A stretch of 45,281 bases of DNA from Mycobacterium neglectum (GCF_002591975.1 NZ_NVQE01000046.1:1-45281); one strand, 5' to 3'; positions 23,334-32,338 are shown, counted from the first letter of the stretch. Translations and numbers: made by a program. The notes: generated by a model not told the origin, from the sequence alone.

Positions 23334-24209
23334 TCACCATCGATGTGCACACGCGGCACAGGTCCACGTTTCGGGCATCACGCAGCAGCCGCGCACGTCG
23401 CGCCATGGCGGAATGTGCATCGCGGGCATGCCGTAGAGCGCCCGCTGGGTGCGTCCGGCTCCGCAGTTGGGGCACTTCGGGTGCTGCGAGAAGCGAAAAT
23501 CGAGCAGCGTGGCGTGCCCGTCTTCCTCCATGCGCGTGACGCAACGCGGACACAGGACACCAGGCCAATCGGACGGAAGTTCGGGAAGCAACCAACTCTT
23601 CGGATTGAAGGGTCCTTCGACGTAGCTGGCCCACCCCTTCTTGTCCTGGATCAGCACCTCCGACGGATGCCGCAGGGGCGCGTCGACGGTACGGATGTGC
23701 GCATGGTCGCGGGCGTCCCACCACGTCAGATCGATGCCCGAATCGCAGCCAGTACAGCGGCCCTCTGAATGCAAGAGGATGCGGGCGGCGGCCACGCTCG
23801 AGTGTCCGTAGCGCATCGACGAATCGTTCCGATACTCCGCCTCCTTCAGTGTGAGTTCGAGACGAATCGCGGCGTCGCCGCGAAGCATCCATACGTTGCG
23901 CGGATCCTGATCGTGAGGAAAGTTGACGACCGCGGTCAATGTGGTGAGATCCAGCAGTGTGGGACCGGGATAGGGCCATTCGATCACGGCACGATCCGAA
24001 CGACCATCGATGCCGATGCGTCCGAGTGTGGTCATGATCGACGGGGGGTCCGTGTTGAGCACGACCGCGACCGGGTCGCCTTCGCGCATCTCGCCGAAGC
24101 CATACCGCCAAGGCCGGTAGGGACAGCGGGACTCCATGAGAGCGATCGCCGCGTCCTTCCAATCGGTCCCCTCGACGATGTGCAGGCGTTCGGTCGTTGT
24201 TTGCTCCAC
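23334..24209 (-). CDS. Zinc-ribbon-rich protein of unknown function (intact paralogue)
   Basis: A 291-aa protein. The N-terminal part looks globular (LHIVEGTDWKDAAIALM); the C-terminal half has cysteine pairs CTGC, CPRC, CPNCG, a CC pair in RGCC and CAAC, ending HRW. Several zinc-binding ribbons are therefore likely. A close relative is encoded on the opposite strand at 27671-28527, sharing CTGCD, TQRAL[YF]GM, PPWRDxRGCC and WTC..C.HRW. I do not know the family. Together the two paralogues flank the NERD helicase and DUF732 genes. Confidence 0.7.
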   Translation of the reverse strand: MEQTTTERLHIVEGTDWKDAAIALMESRCPYRPWRYGFGEMREGDPVAVVLNTDPPSIMTTLGRIGIDGRSDRAVIEWPYPGPTLLDLTTLTAVVNFPHDQDPRNVWMLRGDAAIRLELTLKEAEYRNDSSMRYGHSSVAAARILLHSEGRCTGCDSGIDLTWWDARDHAHIRTVDAPLRHPSEVLIQDKKGWASYVEGPFNPKSWLLPELPSDWPGVLCPRCVTRMEEDGHATLLDFRFSQHPKCPNCGAGRTQRALYGMPAMHIPPWRDVRGCCVMPETWTCAACAHRW

Positions 24210-24305
24210 CTATCCATTATGCCATCAGGGTATGACAATTCAGTTTAGACAAAGTTTGCTAGACGTTCCCGCTGAGCGAGCCGGCCGCACATGACACGGC
24301 TGCGG

Positions 24306-25199
24306 TCAGACCAGACGATTCCGTGCCTGCTCGTCCGATACCCGTCGAACGGCCCGGCTCAGCGCATTCATGTCGCGCCTGGCGGTGATGCTGAGGCGCT
24401 GTACCTGGTCCCGGTAATCGGCGAACGAATAGACGCGGGCGGATAGCAGGGTGAGCGCCTCTTTGCGGAGCGTCTTGTCCTCGGCGATCGCCTGCTTCAT
24501 GTCCGCGTGGTCGCGGAGGCGACTCTTCTCAAGCGATGCTGCCGCGCGGCGGTCTTCGGCGATCTGCCGTGCACTTTCGCCGATTTCGGTCAGCTCGTCC
24601 CACAGGTCGATCATCGTGAGGTCGATTTGCGGGGACCCCCAGTTGGGGTCCTGCTCGATTTCCGATGCGATCTTGGCGGCGCAGTAGGCGAGCGTGCCTT
24701 CGTCGTGGTTGATCATCTCGTTCACGGTCGCGGTGTTTTCCGAATCCATCGGGTCGGCGTACAGCCGGGCTTCGGCTCTTTCGCACAGCGCCTTCTGCGC
24801 CCGGAAGTCGCTGATCGCCGGTTGCGTCACCACGACCATGCCCATCACAACAACGACCGCACAGACCAGGACCACGATGCCCACGATGGTCACCAGCGGT
24901 AGGTGTGTGGCGATGCCGGTCAGCGTCAGCCCGACACCCAACGCGGCAGAGGGCCAGCCGACCATGAGGGTCCGTTCTCGCAGGTGGAAGTCGTCTGGAG
25001 GGATTAGGTCGTCGGGATGGGTCAGCAACTCGTCGCCGCGGTACCGGGCCGCCACGAATGCCAGGTACATCCGGTCCGGCGCGGTCTTCGGCGCCACGTT
25101 GGTCAATCGCTCCCAGCGTGACGGCATGTTCGAGCGGGCGAAGACGTCTTTCGCCGAAATCTCGCGGCTCGCCGCCGGCTCTGGCTCGCTCATGCTCAT
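24306..25199 (-). CDS. Hypothetical membrane protein
   Basis: A 297-aa protein with two adjacent hydrophobic segments at about residues 80-125, a charged N-terminal region, and a long predominantly helical C-terminal part rich in Glu, Asp, Arg and Lys that may be coiled-coil. No domain is recognised. It is divergent from the small gene at 25297 and on the same strand as the zinc-ribbon gene, though 96 bases apart from it. It is probably anchored in the inner membrane with the helical part in the cytoplasm. Confidence 0.65.
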   Translation of the reverse strand: MSMSEPEPAASREISAKDVFARSNMPSRWERLTNVAPKTAPDRMYLAFVAARYRGDELLTHPDDLIPPDDFHLRERTLMVGWPSAALGVGLTLTGIATHLPLVTIVGIVVLVCAVVVVMGMVVVTQPAISDFRAQKALCERAEARLYADPMDSENTATVNEMINHDEGTLAYCAAKIASEIEQDPNWGSPQIDLTMIDLWDELTEIGESARQIAEDRRAAASLEKSRLRDHADMKQAIAEDKTLRKEALTLLSARVYSFADYRDQVQRLSITARRDMNALSRAVRRVSDEQARNRLV

Positions 25200-25296
25200 T
25201 CCCCTCCGTCGCCAATCTAGTGGCGGGATCCGACACCACTGGTGCCGACTTGTTTGGACATTCTGAGATGTCGGTACCGACGGTTACGGTGCCGCG

Positions 25297-25545
25297 GTGG
25301 ATTCCGAAGATATCGTCGACCCTGTCGACGCGTTGCTACAAGAGTTGTTGGCCGCCATCGCTGAGCGCACCGCCGATAGCGAGAGGCGGGACGCGATAAT
25401 TGATCACATCTTGACGGATCCACCGCTAAGAGAGTGGCCCCTGGAGTCTCGCGAGAAGCTCATTGACGCGTGTGAGTACGTCAAGCGACTTGCCCGCGAA
25501 ATGAGGCAAAATCGTCAAGGCCCGGTGAGTCCTGACGTCGACTAG
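25297..25545 (+). CDS. Small hypothetical acidic protein
   Basis: An 82-aa protein with a GTG start. It is charged and helical (ALLQELLAAIAERTADSERRDAIID), without recognised domain. It overlaps the convergent NERD helicase gene by 4 bases at the 3' end. Confidence 0.5.
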   Translation: MDSEDIVDPVDALLQELLAAIAERTADSERRDAIIDHILTDPPLREWPLESREKLIDACEYVKRLAREMRQNRQGPVSPDVD

Positions 25546-27200
25546 GCAGGCGGCAGATTCAGCCGGTGCGCGAGGTCAGGTCCGCCGACCTCACGAATGA
25601 AGTCCGGGTCGCCACAGACGACGAGTTGATCTCTGGCCCTGGATAATCCGACGTAGAGGCGCTCGCGGGAGCGCTCGAACTGGCTGGTCTCGTTGACGAC
25701 GACGACCACGGCGCGACGCTCAAGTCCCTTGAAGCCGAGAACGTGACCGTAGAACACCTGCTCGGCGTCCCAGAAGCTGTCCCAATACGCACTATGCCCG
25801 TCCTTCTGCCGCTCGGTCTGTTCCGGATGTCGGCTGCCTGTAGTCAGCAACGCGACATCCTCAGGGCGCCAACCCTGTTCGAGAAGGATCTCGATCTCGT
25901 CATCGCCAGCACCCAACGCTTCCTCACGGGCGCAGGCGACGAACTTCACCGCGGGCCCCTCGCCGCCGAGGAAACGCATGGGATGGTCGACGAGTGGCTG
26001 AAATGCATTGGCGATCTGGCGGGTGTTGCGGAGATTGTGGTCGAGAATCAGGGGCACAAGCGGCACCGGCGGCGCCCCGTGTCGGTCGAACACCCGCTGC
26101 CCTTCGTCGGTGAACACGTAGATGCCGCCCTCGTCGGGATCTTTGAGCGCGATCAGCAGCGGTTCCCACCACGAGTCGGCGAAGTCCTGGGCCTCGTCCA
26201 CCACAATGGAGTCGAATCGGTGGCCATGGTCGAGTTCCATTGCGAGTTCAGCCATTTGGAGCGGAAGGTCATGTTCCCAGAACTGCGCTGTCTGGGCGTT
26301 GGCGATGGATTCGTCAGGACCTTCTGGTGCGCCCCACATCTTCCCGAGGTCGTGGAACTCGCCCACATAGGCGGGCTGTTGTCGCCGCGGCCAGGTGGCG
26401 GCGATGCGCTCGAGGTAGGAGGCGAGGCCGTGGGAGTAGCAGACCAACGCGACGCGTTGGCCTTTCGCTGACAGGCGGCGGGCCTGTTCCATGGCCAGGA
26501 AGGTCTTGCCGCTGCCCGCTCCCCCGCGGACCTCGACGCGGTTGAGCAGTTTAATGGCGTCCAGGACGACGGCTTGGTGCTCCGTCAGTGCATCGGCGGC
26601 GTCCTCGTTGGCCAGCGCTCGGGCGACGACGCTGCGCTGCGGTAATCCCCTTCCGCTCAACGCGGTTGAGAGCTGATCGATGCCTTGCTGCGACAGCAGT
26701 GGGCGGTCGAGTTCCTGTCGGATGAGAACATGCTTGAGCATGTCGACGAGCGTCCCCAGGTCGCTGCGGTCGACGACCTTCCACCGCGGACACTCGGGAA
26801 GCGCGAAGTCAGAGTCGATCTCGGCGTTGGGAAACACGACGACGTGATCCCAGCGGAGACGGCCCTGGCTCCAGCGGACGTCCTTCTCGATGAAGTCCCG
26901 CAGCGCGTAGCAGGCTTCGCGCGCTTGACGGACCGGGTGGATCTTGTGTTCGTGGCCGCGGCGGCGTTGCCACCAGGCCTCGCCGTCGTGCCAGACGTCA
27001 CCACCCTTGACCTCGACGCAGACGATGCCGGCGCCCTCGATCGCCACGACGAAGTCGACCTCGTGGTCCTTCAGATGGTCGGTGACACGCTGGCCGGGAA
27101 TGACGCGGTCGTTGGGCTGCAACTGCTCGAGGAGAACCTGATAGACCTTGCGTTCGGCGGCGCTGGCGAGGCGCGGCGTCTCAGACGGCGTGATGGTCAT
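25542..27200 (-). CDS. NERD nuclease-related domain fused to a UvrD/Rep-type superfamily I helicase
   Basis: A 552-aa protein. Residues about 10-130 are a NERD domain with the nuclease-like residues D49 and E63-x-K65 (VEVKG). Residues about 205-540 are a superfamily I helicase with Walker A GGAGSGKT at 226-233, DEAQDF for Walker B and a C-terminal motif ERLYVGLSRARDQLVV. This arrangement suggests a DNA-processing enzyme, perhaps in repair or defence. ATG at 27200 gives the NERD start; the longer frame adds a Pro/Gly-rich tail that looks non-coding. It is convergent with the small gene at its 3' end and divergent from the DUF732 gene. Confidence 0.87.
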   Translation of the reverse strand: MTITPSETPRLASAAERKVYQVLLEQLQPNDRVIPGQRVTDHLKDHEVDFVVAIEGAGIVCVEVKGGDVWHDGEAWWQRRRGHEHKIHPVRQAREACYALRDFIEKDVRWSQGRLRWDHVVVFPNAEIDSDFALPECPRWKVVDRSDLGTLVDMLKHVLIRQELDRPLLSQQGIDQLSTALSGRGLPQRSVVARALANEDAADALTEHQAVVLDAIKLLNRVEVRGGAGSGKTFLAMEQARRLSAKGQRVALVCYSHGLASYLERIAATWPRRQQPAYVGEFHDLGKMWGAPEGPDESIANAQTAQFWEHDLPLQMAELAMELDHGHRFDSIVVDEAQDFADSWWEPLLIALKDPDEGGIYVFTDEGQRVFDRHGAPPVPLVPLILDHNLRNTRQIANAFQPLVDHPMRFLGGEGPAVKFVACAREEALGAGDDEIEILLEQGWRPEDVALLTTGSRHPEQTERQKDGHSAYWDSFWDAEQVFYGHVLGFKGLERRAVVVVVNETSQFERSRERLYVGLSRARDQLVVCGDPDFIREVGGPDLAHRLNLPPA

Positions 27201-27329
27201 CGGATGTGGCGGTCCCCCATGCCCCCGATTCAACAACAGGGGCACGACAACCGGGGGAGTATCTGCGATCGCGTTTGTTGTCGGAGGCCGCGTTTACAGT
27301 CGGCGACGACGCGCGAATCTAGGGGGATC

Positions 27330-27671
27330 ATGCGTGGACGTGGGGTTATTTCAGGCGTGCTCGCGGTGTGCGGGGCGGTGGCGATGTCGAGCCCGGCTGG
27401 AGCTGATCAGTACGACTTCATCGCACAGCTCGACAACAGGGGCGTGTACTACGAGTCGATGATCGACATGATCGACATCGGCAAGGAGCTCTGCCACGAG
27501 CTGCGCTTCGGGGTGGCGCCGTCGTTGGTGCTCGGCAAGTTGCAGCGGACGGGGTTCGCGCCGGCGGAGTCGGCGATCGTGCTGGTGGCGGCCGTGGACA
27601 CCATGTGCGTGGACACCAAACCGGCGGTCGTGGGGTGGGCGCGCGACAACGGCTACACGGGGCCGGTGTGA
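27330..27671 (+). CDS. DUF732 family exported protein
   Basis: A 113-aa protein with a signal peptide (MRGRGVISGVLAVCGAVAMSSPAGA) and a mature part with two cysteines at KELCHE and DTMCVD. DUF732 proteins are small exported, mainly helical mycobacterial proteins of unknown function. ATG at 27330 follows AGGGGGATC. The gene shares one base with the start of the next gene (TGATG), indicating coupling. The position between a helicase and a zinc-ribbon gene suggests no obvious function. Confidence 0.85.
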   Translation: MRGRGVISGVLAVCGAVAMSSPAGADQYDFIAQLDNRGVYYESMIDMIDIGKELCHELRFGVAPSLVLGKLQRTGFAPAESAIVLVAAVDTMCVDTKPAVVGWARDNGYTGPV

Positions 27672-28527
27672 TGACGCGCGCGTTCGCGCCGGACCGCATT
27701 CATGTCGTCGTCGGCACGCCGTGGAGGGACGCGGTCTTCGAGTTTCTCGACCCGCCGCCGCGCACGCGCGCGTTCCCGGAACTGCGCGATGCGCATCCCG
27801 GCGACGGACTGGTTGTGATGTTCGACTGCGAGCCGCGGATCGTGCTCACCAGTGTGGGTCGGGTTGGGACGACCGGCCGGATCGGATTCGCCATGAAGTT
27901 GATGGCGTCCCATCGGTCGCCAGTGAGATCGCAGCGGTGTCGCGAGTCGGCGCCGGCCTGGACGCAATCGAAGGACGCTACGCATTGCTCGAAGGTGCGG
28001 CGGCCGGGGATGTGGCGCGCGTGCTTGATGCTCACTGGCTCGACGCCGATGCCACGGACATTTTCGGGCGGTCATCGGCCGCCGCTGTACGGCTTCTCCT
28101 CGAAGCCGACCGCAGGTGCACCGGTTGCGACCGAGAGTTGGATCTGTCGGACGCGGACGCTATCGAGATTGGGATGGTCGACGCGCTTGAGCTTCGACCG
28201 GCCCCGGACGTGAGGTTTGCGCCGACGAACTTCGACGTCGACGATTTCGATGAGCCATTCGAAGCGCCATCGGTGCCAGTCGACTGGCCTGCGGTGCTCT
28301 GTCCGGAATGCCAAAAGGCGATGTCTGACAACGGATTCCATCGGTTCCTCGACTACAAGTTCTCGCGCCTCCCTGCCTGCCCGCAGTGTGGTGGGCAGCA
28401 GACGCAGCGTGCGCTGTTCGGCATGCTGCCGTTCGAGGTCATCGTGCCGCCGTGGCGTGACACGCGGGGATGTTGTGTCACCGATGACAACTGGACGTGC
28501 ACGTTGTGCATGCATCGGTGGCGATGA
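27671..28527 (+). pseudogene. Frameshifted paralogue of the zinc-ribbon protein at 23334-24209
   Basis: From ATG at 27671 the frame encodes an N-terminus similar to the intact paralogue (IHVVVGTPWRDAV) up to GFAMKL near 27897. It then continues in the frame shifted by one base from about 27900 (DGVPSVASEIAAVSRVGAGL) to the TGA at 28525-28527. The second part retains CTGC, CPEC, CPQCG, RGCC and CTLC. A single-base deletion near 27897-27901 explains the shift. Either the gene is broken or the base was miscalled. It overlaps the preceding DUF732 gene by 1 base and the next gene by 4. Confidence 0.75.
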
Positions 28528-28938
28528 TGGCGAGGCGGTCGGATGGGGGTGGCGGCTTCGTGGCCGTGTTCGCGATCCTGTTCGTCGTCGGGCTGATCAT
28601 CAAGTACATCTGGTGGATCGTGGGCGCGGCGGCGTTGGTGGGCGGGATCTTCGTCGTGCGGGCGTTGGTGCGGCACGCCGAGCAACGTCGACTCGAGGCG
28701 GCAGAGCGGGACGCCGAGTTGGCGCGACGTGCTGAGCAGCAACACCGTTGGACGCTGCGAGGTGACACCCGCGGCGTCTATGGGCCGGCCGGCGCGAAAA
28801 GGCCGTGCGCTCGGTGCCGCCTACGCCACCCGACGTCGGCGGGGCCGCGACGAACGTGCCTCGGGTGGCGACGGTCGCATACAACGCCGGGGAGCTGACG
28901 AAGCTGATCAGGGAGAAGCCGCCGTGTTGGAAGTGGGC
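28524..28938 (+). pseudogene. Frameshifted, truncated small membrane protein gene
   Basis: From ATG at 28524 (overlapping the previous stop as ATGA) the frame encodes two hydrophobic helices (VAVFAILFVVGLIIKYIWW and IVGAAALVGGIFVVRAL), a basic helical part and RGDTRGVYGPAGA. A one-base shift near 28795 moves the rest into another frame reading VATVAYNAGELTKLIREKPPCWKWAVF. The reading then passes directly into the 3' end of a prfC copy (STPWRLQGF, stop). The gene has lost its natural end. It probably was a membrane protein of the same operon as the zinc-ribbon gene. Confidence 0.6.
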
Positions 28939-29029
28939 GGTGTTCTTCTCCACCCCGTGGCGACTACAGGGATTCTAACGCGACAACCCCGACGTGGAAC
29001 CGTGATCGCTGGTAGCCCTAGAGCGATAG
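28939..29029 (+). pseudogene. prfC 3'-terminal fragment
   Basis: These 91 bases match the last 90 or so bases of prfC (12038-12128) up to and including the TAG stop at 29027-29029, with many substitutions and an in-frame stop (TAA at 28977-28979). It is joined directly to the truncated membrane protein gene without a spacer. Bases to 29219 hold nothing further that can be named. Confidence 0.78.
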
Positions 29030-29219
29030 ACGCGGACGCGGTGCGGCTGTCTCTATACCTTCGCAATCAATGACAGGGCTCGCCAGGTCGACTGAGTATC
29101 TCGTCGCGCCCTCCTCCGTGCGACATTGCACCCAAACGTCGCAAATTCTGCGGTCGTCCGTTTCGCGTCTCCCTAGAAACGCGCCGGATGACGGGCGCTG
29201 ATCAGTAGTCTTTGCCATC

Positions 29220-30044
29220 GTGGCGACGATTCCATTGAGCACCCTGATCGGTGACCTTGATCCGACAAAGTGCAAGCTTCACTGCGCTGTATTCAATGGC
29301 AAAGACCATCCCATCGACGTGCTTGCCCGCTCATCGAAAGAGTGGATGCAGTGGAGCCGATGGCGCCCCGCGACTGACGCGTTCAACCGTCAGTTCATCT
29401 TCACGCTTGCCCAGGAGCGGGATCGCAGTACACGCTGGCTGTTTGGCGGGGTATTCGAAGTGGTCAATCGACGGCTAGAACCGCTCGCACACTCATACGA
29501 CCTGGTGTTGCGCGACGACCTAATGGGGCCGTTCATCAAGCGCCTCGAAGTGTCGTTCAAGGCACCAGGACGCCAAATGCGGCTGAACTTCGACACCTAC
29601 CTCGACAGCATCGAAGTCATGTCGATTCGCGAACACGCCTACGCTGGCGAAGCCTTCCCCGGGCTTAACAAGATCAACCACACGTTTGGCACGCTCGAAG
29701 TAGCCATCGAGCAAGGCTGGCACGATTGGCGCGGTGCGCTCCAGGGCATGAAGGGTGTCTATGTCATCCACGACCAGGAAACGGGCAAGGAATACGTCGG
29801 ATCGGCCTATGGCGATACAGGTATCTGGTCGCGCCTATCCGAATATGTCGCCAGACTGCATGGCGGCAACAAGGGCTTGGTTGAACTGGTCGGCGAGAAG
29901 GGACCAGAGTACGCCAAAGCCAATCTCCGCTTTGCTCTGCTGGATTACTGGTCGATGCAGACGCCAGATGAGGATGTGCTCAAACGCGAAAGCTATTGGA
30001 AAGACGTACTGCTATCGCGAAAGTTCGGGAACAACAAGAACTAG
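29220..30044 (+). CDS. GIY-YIG nuclease family protein
   Basis: A 274-aa protein with a GTG start. Residues about 178-265 form a GIY-YIG domain: GVYVI at 179-183, YVGSAYG at 192-198 and R205 in WSRL, consistent with a metal-dependent DNA-cleaving domain. The first 170 residues are an unrecognised domain that probably binds DNA or a partner protein. It is followed by a hairpin at 30087 that may terminate transcription. The gene lies between two prfC 3' remnants in the same orientation. Confidence 0.82.
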   Translation: MATIPLSTLIGDLDPTKCKLHCAVFNGKDHPIDVLARSSKEWMQWSRWRPATDAFNRQFIFTLAQERDRSTRWLFGGVFEVVNRRLEPLAHSYDLVLRDDLMGPFIKRLEVSFKAPGRQMRLNFDTYLDSIEVMSIREHAYAGEAFPGLNKINHTFGTLEVAIEQGWHDWRGALQGMKGVYVIHDQETGKEYVGSAYGDTGIWSRLSEYVARLHGGNKGLVELVGEKGPEYAKANLRFALLDYWSMQTPDEDVLKRESYWKDVLLSRKFGNNKN

Positions 30045-30086
30045 ACGGCGAACTAATTGCCCCTGACTCGTCGAGCATCGCCCGAG

Positions 30087-30110
30087 GGACGGATTGGGTC
30101 CGTCCTGTTT
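30087..30110 (+). terminator. Probable intrinsic terminator after the GIY-YIG gene
   Basis: A perfect 7-base stem GGACGGA/TCCGTCC with a 5-base loop, followed by TGTTT, lies 42 bases after the stop codon. A related sequence gcggacggat follows immediately downstream. The weak T-run is usual for mycobacteria. Confidence 0.6.
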
Positions 30111-30182
30111 GCGGACGGATTGCATCCTGTTAGTACACGCAGCTTTCGACGGAGTTCACTCTTCCCCTCAGTGGCGCGGCTA

Positions 30183-30991
30183 AACCAACTCTGTTCACGT
30201 CGGCGGCGTTGACCTTCGAGGTGAATCAGCGCCTCGATGTCCTTGTTGGTTATGCGCCCACGCCCCCAGCGGAGCGGTCGATGTCGACGTGGGCCTGCGT
30301 GCCATCGAATTACCTTTCAGTTCCTTCCTTTTCAAGGTGCAGGCCGGGGGAGTCGGCGTACCGCGATCACATCGCCTATGCGCGGGTGGTGTCGGGGACG
30401 TTCGAATGCGAGGACGTGCTGAACCATGCTGCGACGGGCAAGCCGTTCGTCACCAAGTACGCGCAATCGGTGTTCGGCCAGCAGCGCGCGCGCTGGACAC
30501 GGCGTGGCCGGGTGATGTGATCGGGCTGGCCAACGCCGCTGCGTTGTCACCCGGGTGACACCCTGTATGTGGACGCGGCCGTACAGTATCCGCCGATACC
30601 GAGCTTCTCGCCTGAGCACTTCGCGATCGCGCGAGGCGCGGATCCGATTAAGCACAAGCAGTTTCGCCGCGGGATCGAACAGCTGGAGCAGGAGGGCGTG
30701 GTTCAGGTGCTGCGCTCACACCGTCGCGGCGAACAGGCGCCCGTGCTCGCCGCCGTGGGGCCGATGCAGTTCGAGGTGGCCAGCCACCGGATGGCCACCG
30801 AGTACAGCGCCCCGATCTCGCTGGAATCCCTGCCGTATCAGGTCGCGCGGGTCGTGGACCCCGCCGGCGCGGAGTTGAGGAACAGGCAGGTGTCAGCGGA
30901 AGTCCTTGTGCCGTTCTACACTCCGTGGCGGCTCGAGGGATTCCAACTGGACAACCCCAACGTCAAGCTCGGGTTGGCGGCGGAAGGATAG
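30183..30991 (+). pseudogene. prfC 3'-half pseudogene
   Basis: From about codon 260 of prfC (TLFTSAALTF) to the stop TAG at 30989-30991 this stretch matches prfC at roughly 85-90% of bases by eye. It carries several indels: extra bases near 30260, a loss near 30490, an extra base near 30550 and a loss of about 27 bases near 30905, so no long frame survives across it. The two best pieces are 30209-30520 and 30569-30991. It is in the same orientation as intact prfC, about 18 kb away, and diverged enough to have come from another strain or to be old. Confidence 0.88.
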
Positions 30992-31303
30992 TCCGCCCCG
31001 CTCCTAGGCCTTTGATGTCAGACGTGGATTACCGCGACGCCCTCGAAGTCCTCATCCTGCGTGACGACTGGAAGTTCTTTGGCGGCTTCAATTGCAACGC
31101 GGGGTGGAAGATTTCGAGAGAGTGATCGAACAGGCCGCGAACGCTATATCGATGCCGAGTCGTTCACGGTCGGTCCTCCCCCGCTTTGCATGTCGGCATC
31201 GGAGTGCGCCCATGGCACCTTCAAATCGAAAGCCTTCACGAATCGGGTGGAGTCGTCTAGGTCGTAATTGTGCATACTTCCCTTAAACACGGAGCCAACA
31301 GCA
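30992..31303. other. Region without a confident gene
   Basis: About 310 bases between the prfC remnant and the hairpin at 31304. A short plus-strand frame at about 31016-31125 (starting MSDVDYRDALEVLIL, ending SRE) reads like the beginning of a truncated protein and has no recognisable partner. No transposase or att site was found. Confidence 0.3.
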
Positions 31304-31325
31304 CGGACCGTAGCATCACGGTCCG
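31304..31325 (-). terminator. Hairpin, probable terminator of the defence operon
   Basis: Perfect 8-base stem CGGACCGT/ACGGTCCG with a 6-base loop, 29 bases downstream (minus strand) of the nuclease gene stop. There is no clear T-run, which is common in mycobacterial terminators. Confidence 0.55.
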
Positions 31326-31354
31326 ACCAAACTGCCGCCCGCTACGTGCAGCCC

Positions 31355-32338
31355 TCATACCGGTATCGCAAGCGGAAGCACTGCCAGCGCGCTGCGACGG
31401 GACCACTTGAACGCTGAATCGTCGTTCGAGTCCGAGCGCCGTAAACGAACCAGACGTATGCGTTCTCCAACATCCGCAGTCACGAGATCGCCGGGTACTC
31501 CACTCACCCATCGGGAACCGAGGGAGGATGCAAGGAAGACTGCAGCGATGCCGTTCGCCGCTCTTTCCACCCGCTCGATCGTTCCCTCAACACAGTCGGT
31601 GTCCGGCCAACAAACGGCAGCGTCCCAATGCGCTTGGCAGTCAAGCCTGCGTCGGCAATACCGGCAAGTCGCCGGCGCCGGCGTGGCAACTGAGGCGTCC
31701 GCTTCGCGTGCCCGCTCAACGGTTTCCAGTGCGGCTTCCACAGATGTGGAGTTCATGCTCAACGGCAGGAATCCGCGGTTGAGTCGGAACACCTCTACCT
31801 GGGCGGGGAGGATCCCGTGCACCTGCTCGACGAGATGGGCGTAGATAGTGAGTTGAAAGATGATCCACGGCTGTAGTGAGTCATCCTTCGAGGTCGGCGT
31901 CTTGAGGTCTATGACCACCGCCTCGCGCGGCTTCATCAACACGATGTCCGGAGTTCCGCGTAGCCTCCGAATCGGATCTAACAGTTCTCGCTCTGCATGC
32001 ACGTCGTCACCCCAGAGAAGGCGTTCAGCCAGTTGTGAGGCCCTCGCCAGCAACCGCGCACGCGTAGGCGGCCACTCGCCGGTAGGTCTGCCACTGAACT
32101 CCGCCAACGCCTCGTTGATCGCTTCAGAGAGTCGACTTTGAGGGTTGCCGTTGCGATACCCAGCGGCATCAATCCACAGCTGAACCGCACGGTGAGCGAC
32201 AGTTCCTGCGTTAGGCGCACTGCCAACACTTGTAATCGGTTTATTCACAACCGGTCCGACTGACGCGGCACACTCCGTCAGTCGCCACGCGCGCGTCGGC
32301 GATAACCAGTCGTGAGCATCCCCGAAATCGATATTCAC
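31355..32338 (-). CDS. Cas4/AddB-like PD-(D/E)XK nuclease with four cysteines
   Basis: A 327-aa protein from GTG at 32338, which overlaps the helicase stop as GTGA; a GTG at 32362 gives 8 more residues. LSPTRAWRLTEC at 12-23 is a typical start of RecB-like nucleases. Catalytic residues: D131 (GTPD), D144-x-K146 (IDLKT) and Q162...Y166 (QLTIYAHL). C23 plus C225, C228 and C234 (CRYC...C) give the cysteine set that holds an iron-sulfur cluster in Cas4 and AddB. It is the last gene of the helicase operon and so likely a DNA-end-processing nuclease partner. Confidence 0.82.
   Translation of the reverse strand: MNIDFGDAHDWLSPTRAWRLTECAASVGPVVNKPITSVGSAPNAGTVAHRAVQLWIDAAGYRNGNPQSRLSEAINEALAEFSGRPTGEWPPTRARLLARASQLAERLLWGDDVHAERELLDPIRRLRGTPDIVLMKPREAVVIDLKTPTSKDDSLQPWIIFQLTIYAHLVEQVHGILPAQVEVFRLNRGFLPLSMNSTSVEAALETVERAREADASVATPAPATCRYCRRRLDCQAHWDAAVCWPDTDCVEGTIERVERAANGIAAVFLASSLGSRWVSGVPGDLVTADVGERIRLVRLRRSDSNDDSAFKWSRRSALAVLPLAIPV

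Noticed and set aside
10503..30991. SXT/R391-type integrative element at prfC
   Set aside because: Those elements integrate at the 5' end of prfC and carry an integrase and transfer genes. Here the repeated segments are 3' parts of prfC and no integrase, excisionase or conjugation gene is present.
28939..30991. Group I intron or intein splitting prfC
   Set aside because: The upstream remnant is the 3' end of prfC including its stop, so the two flanks are not consecutive exons of a single gene.
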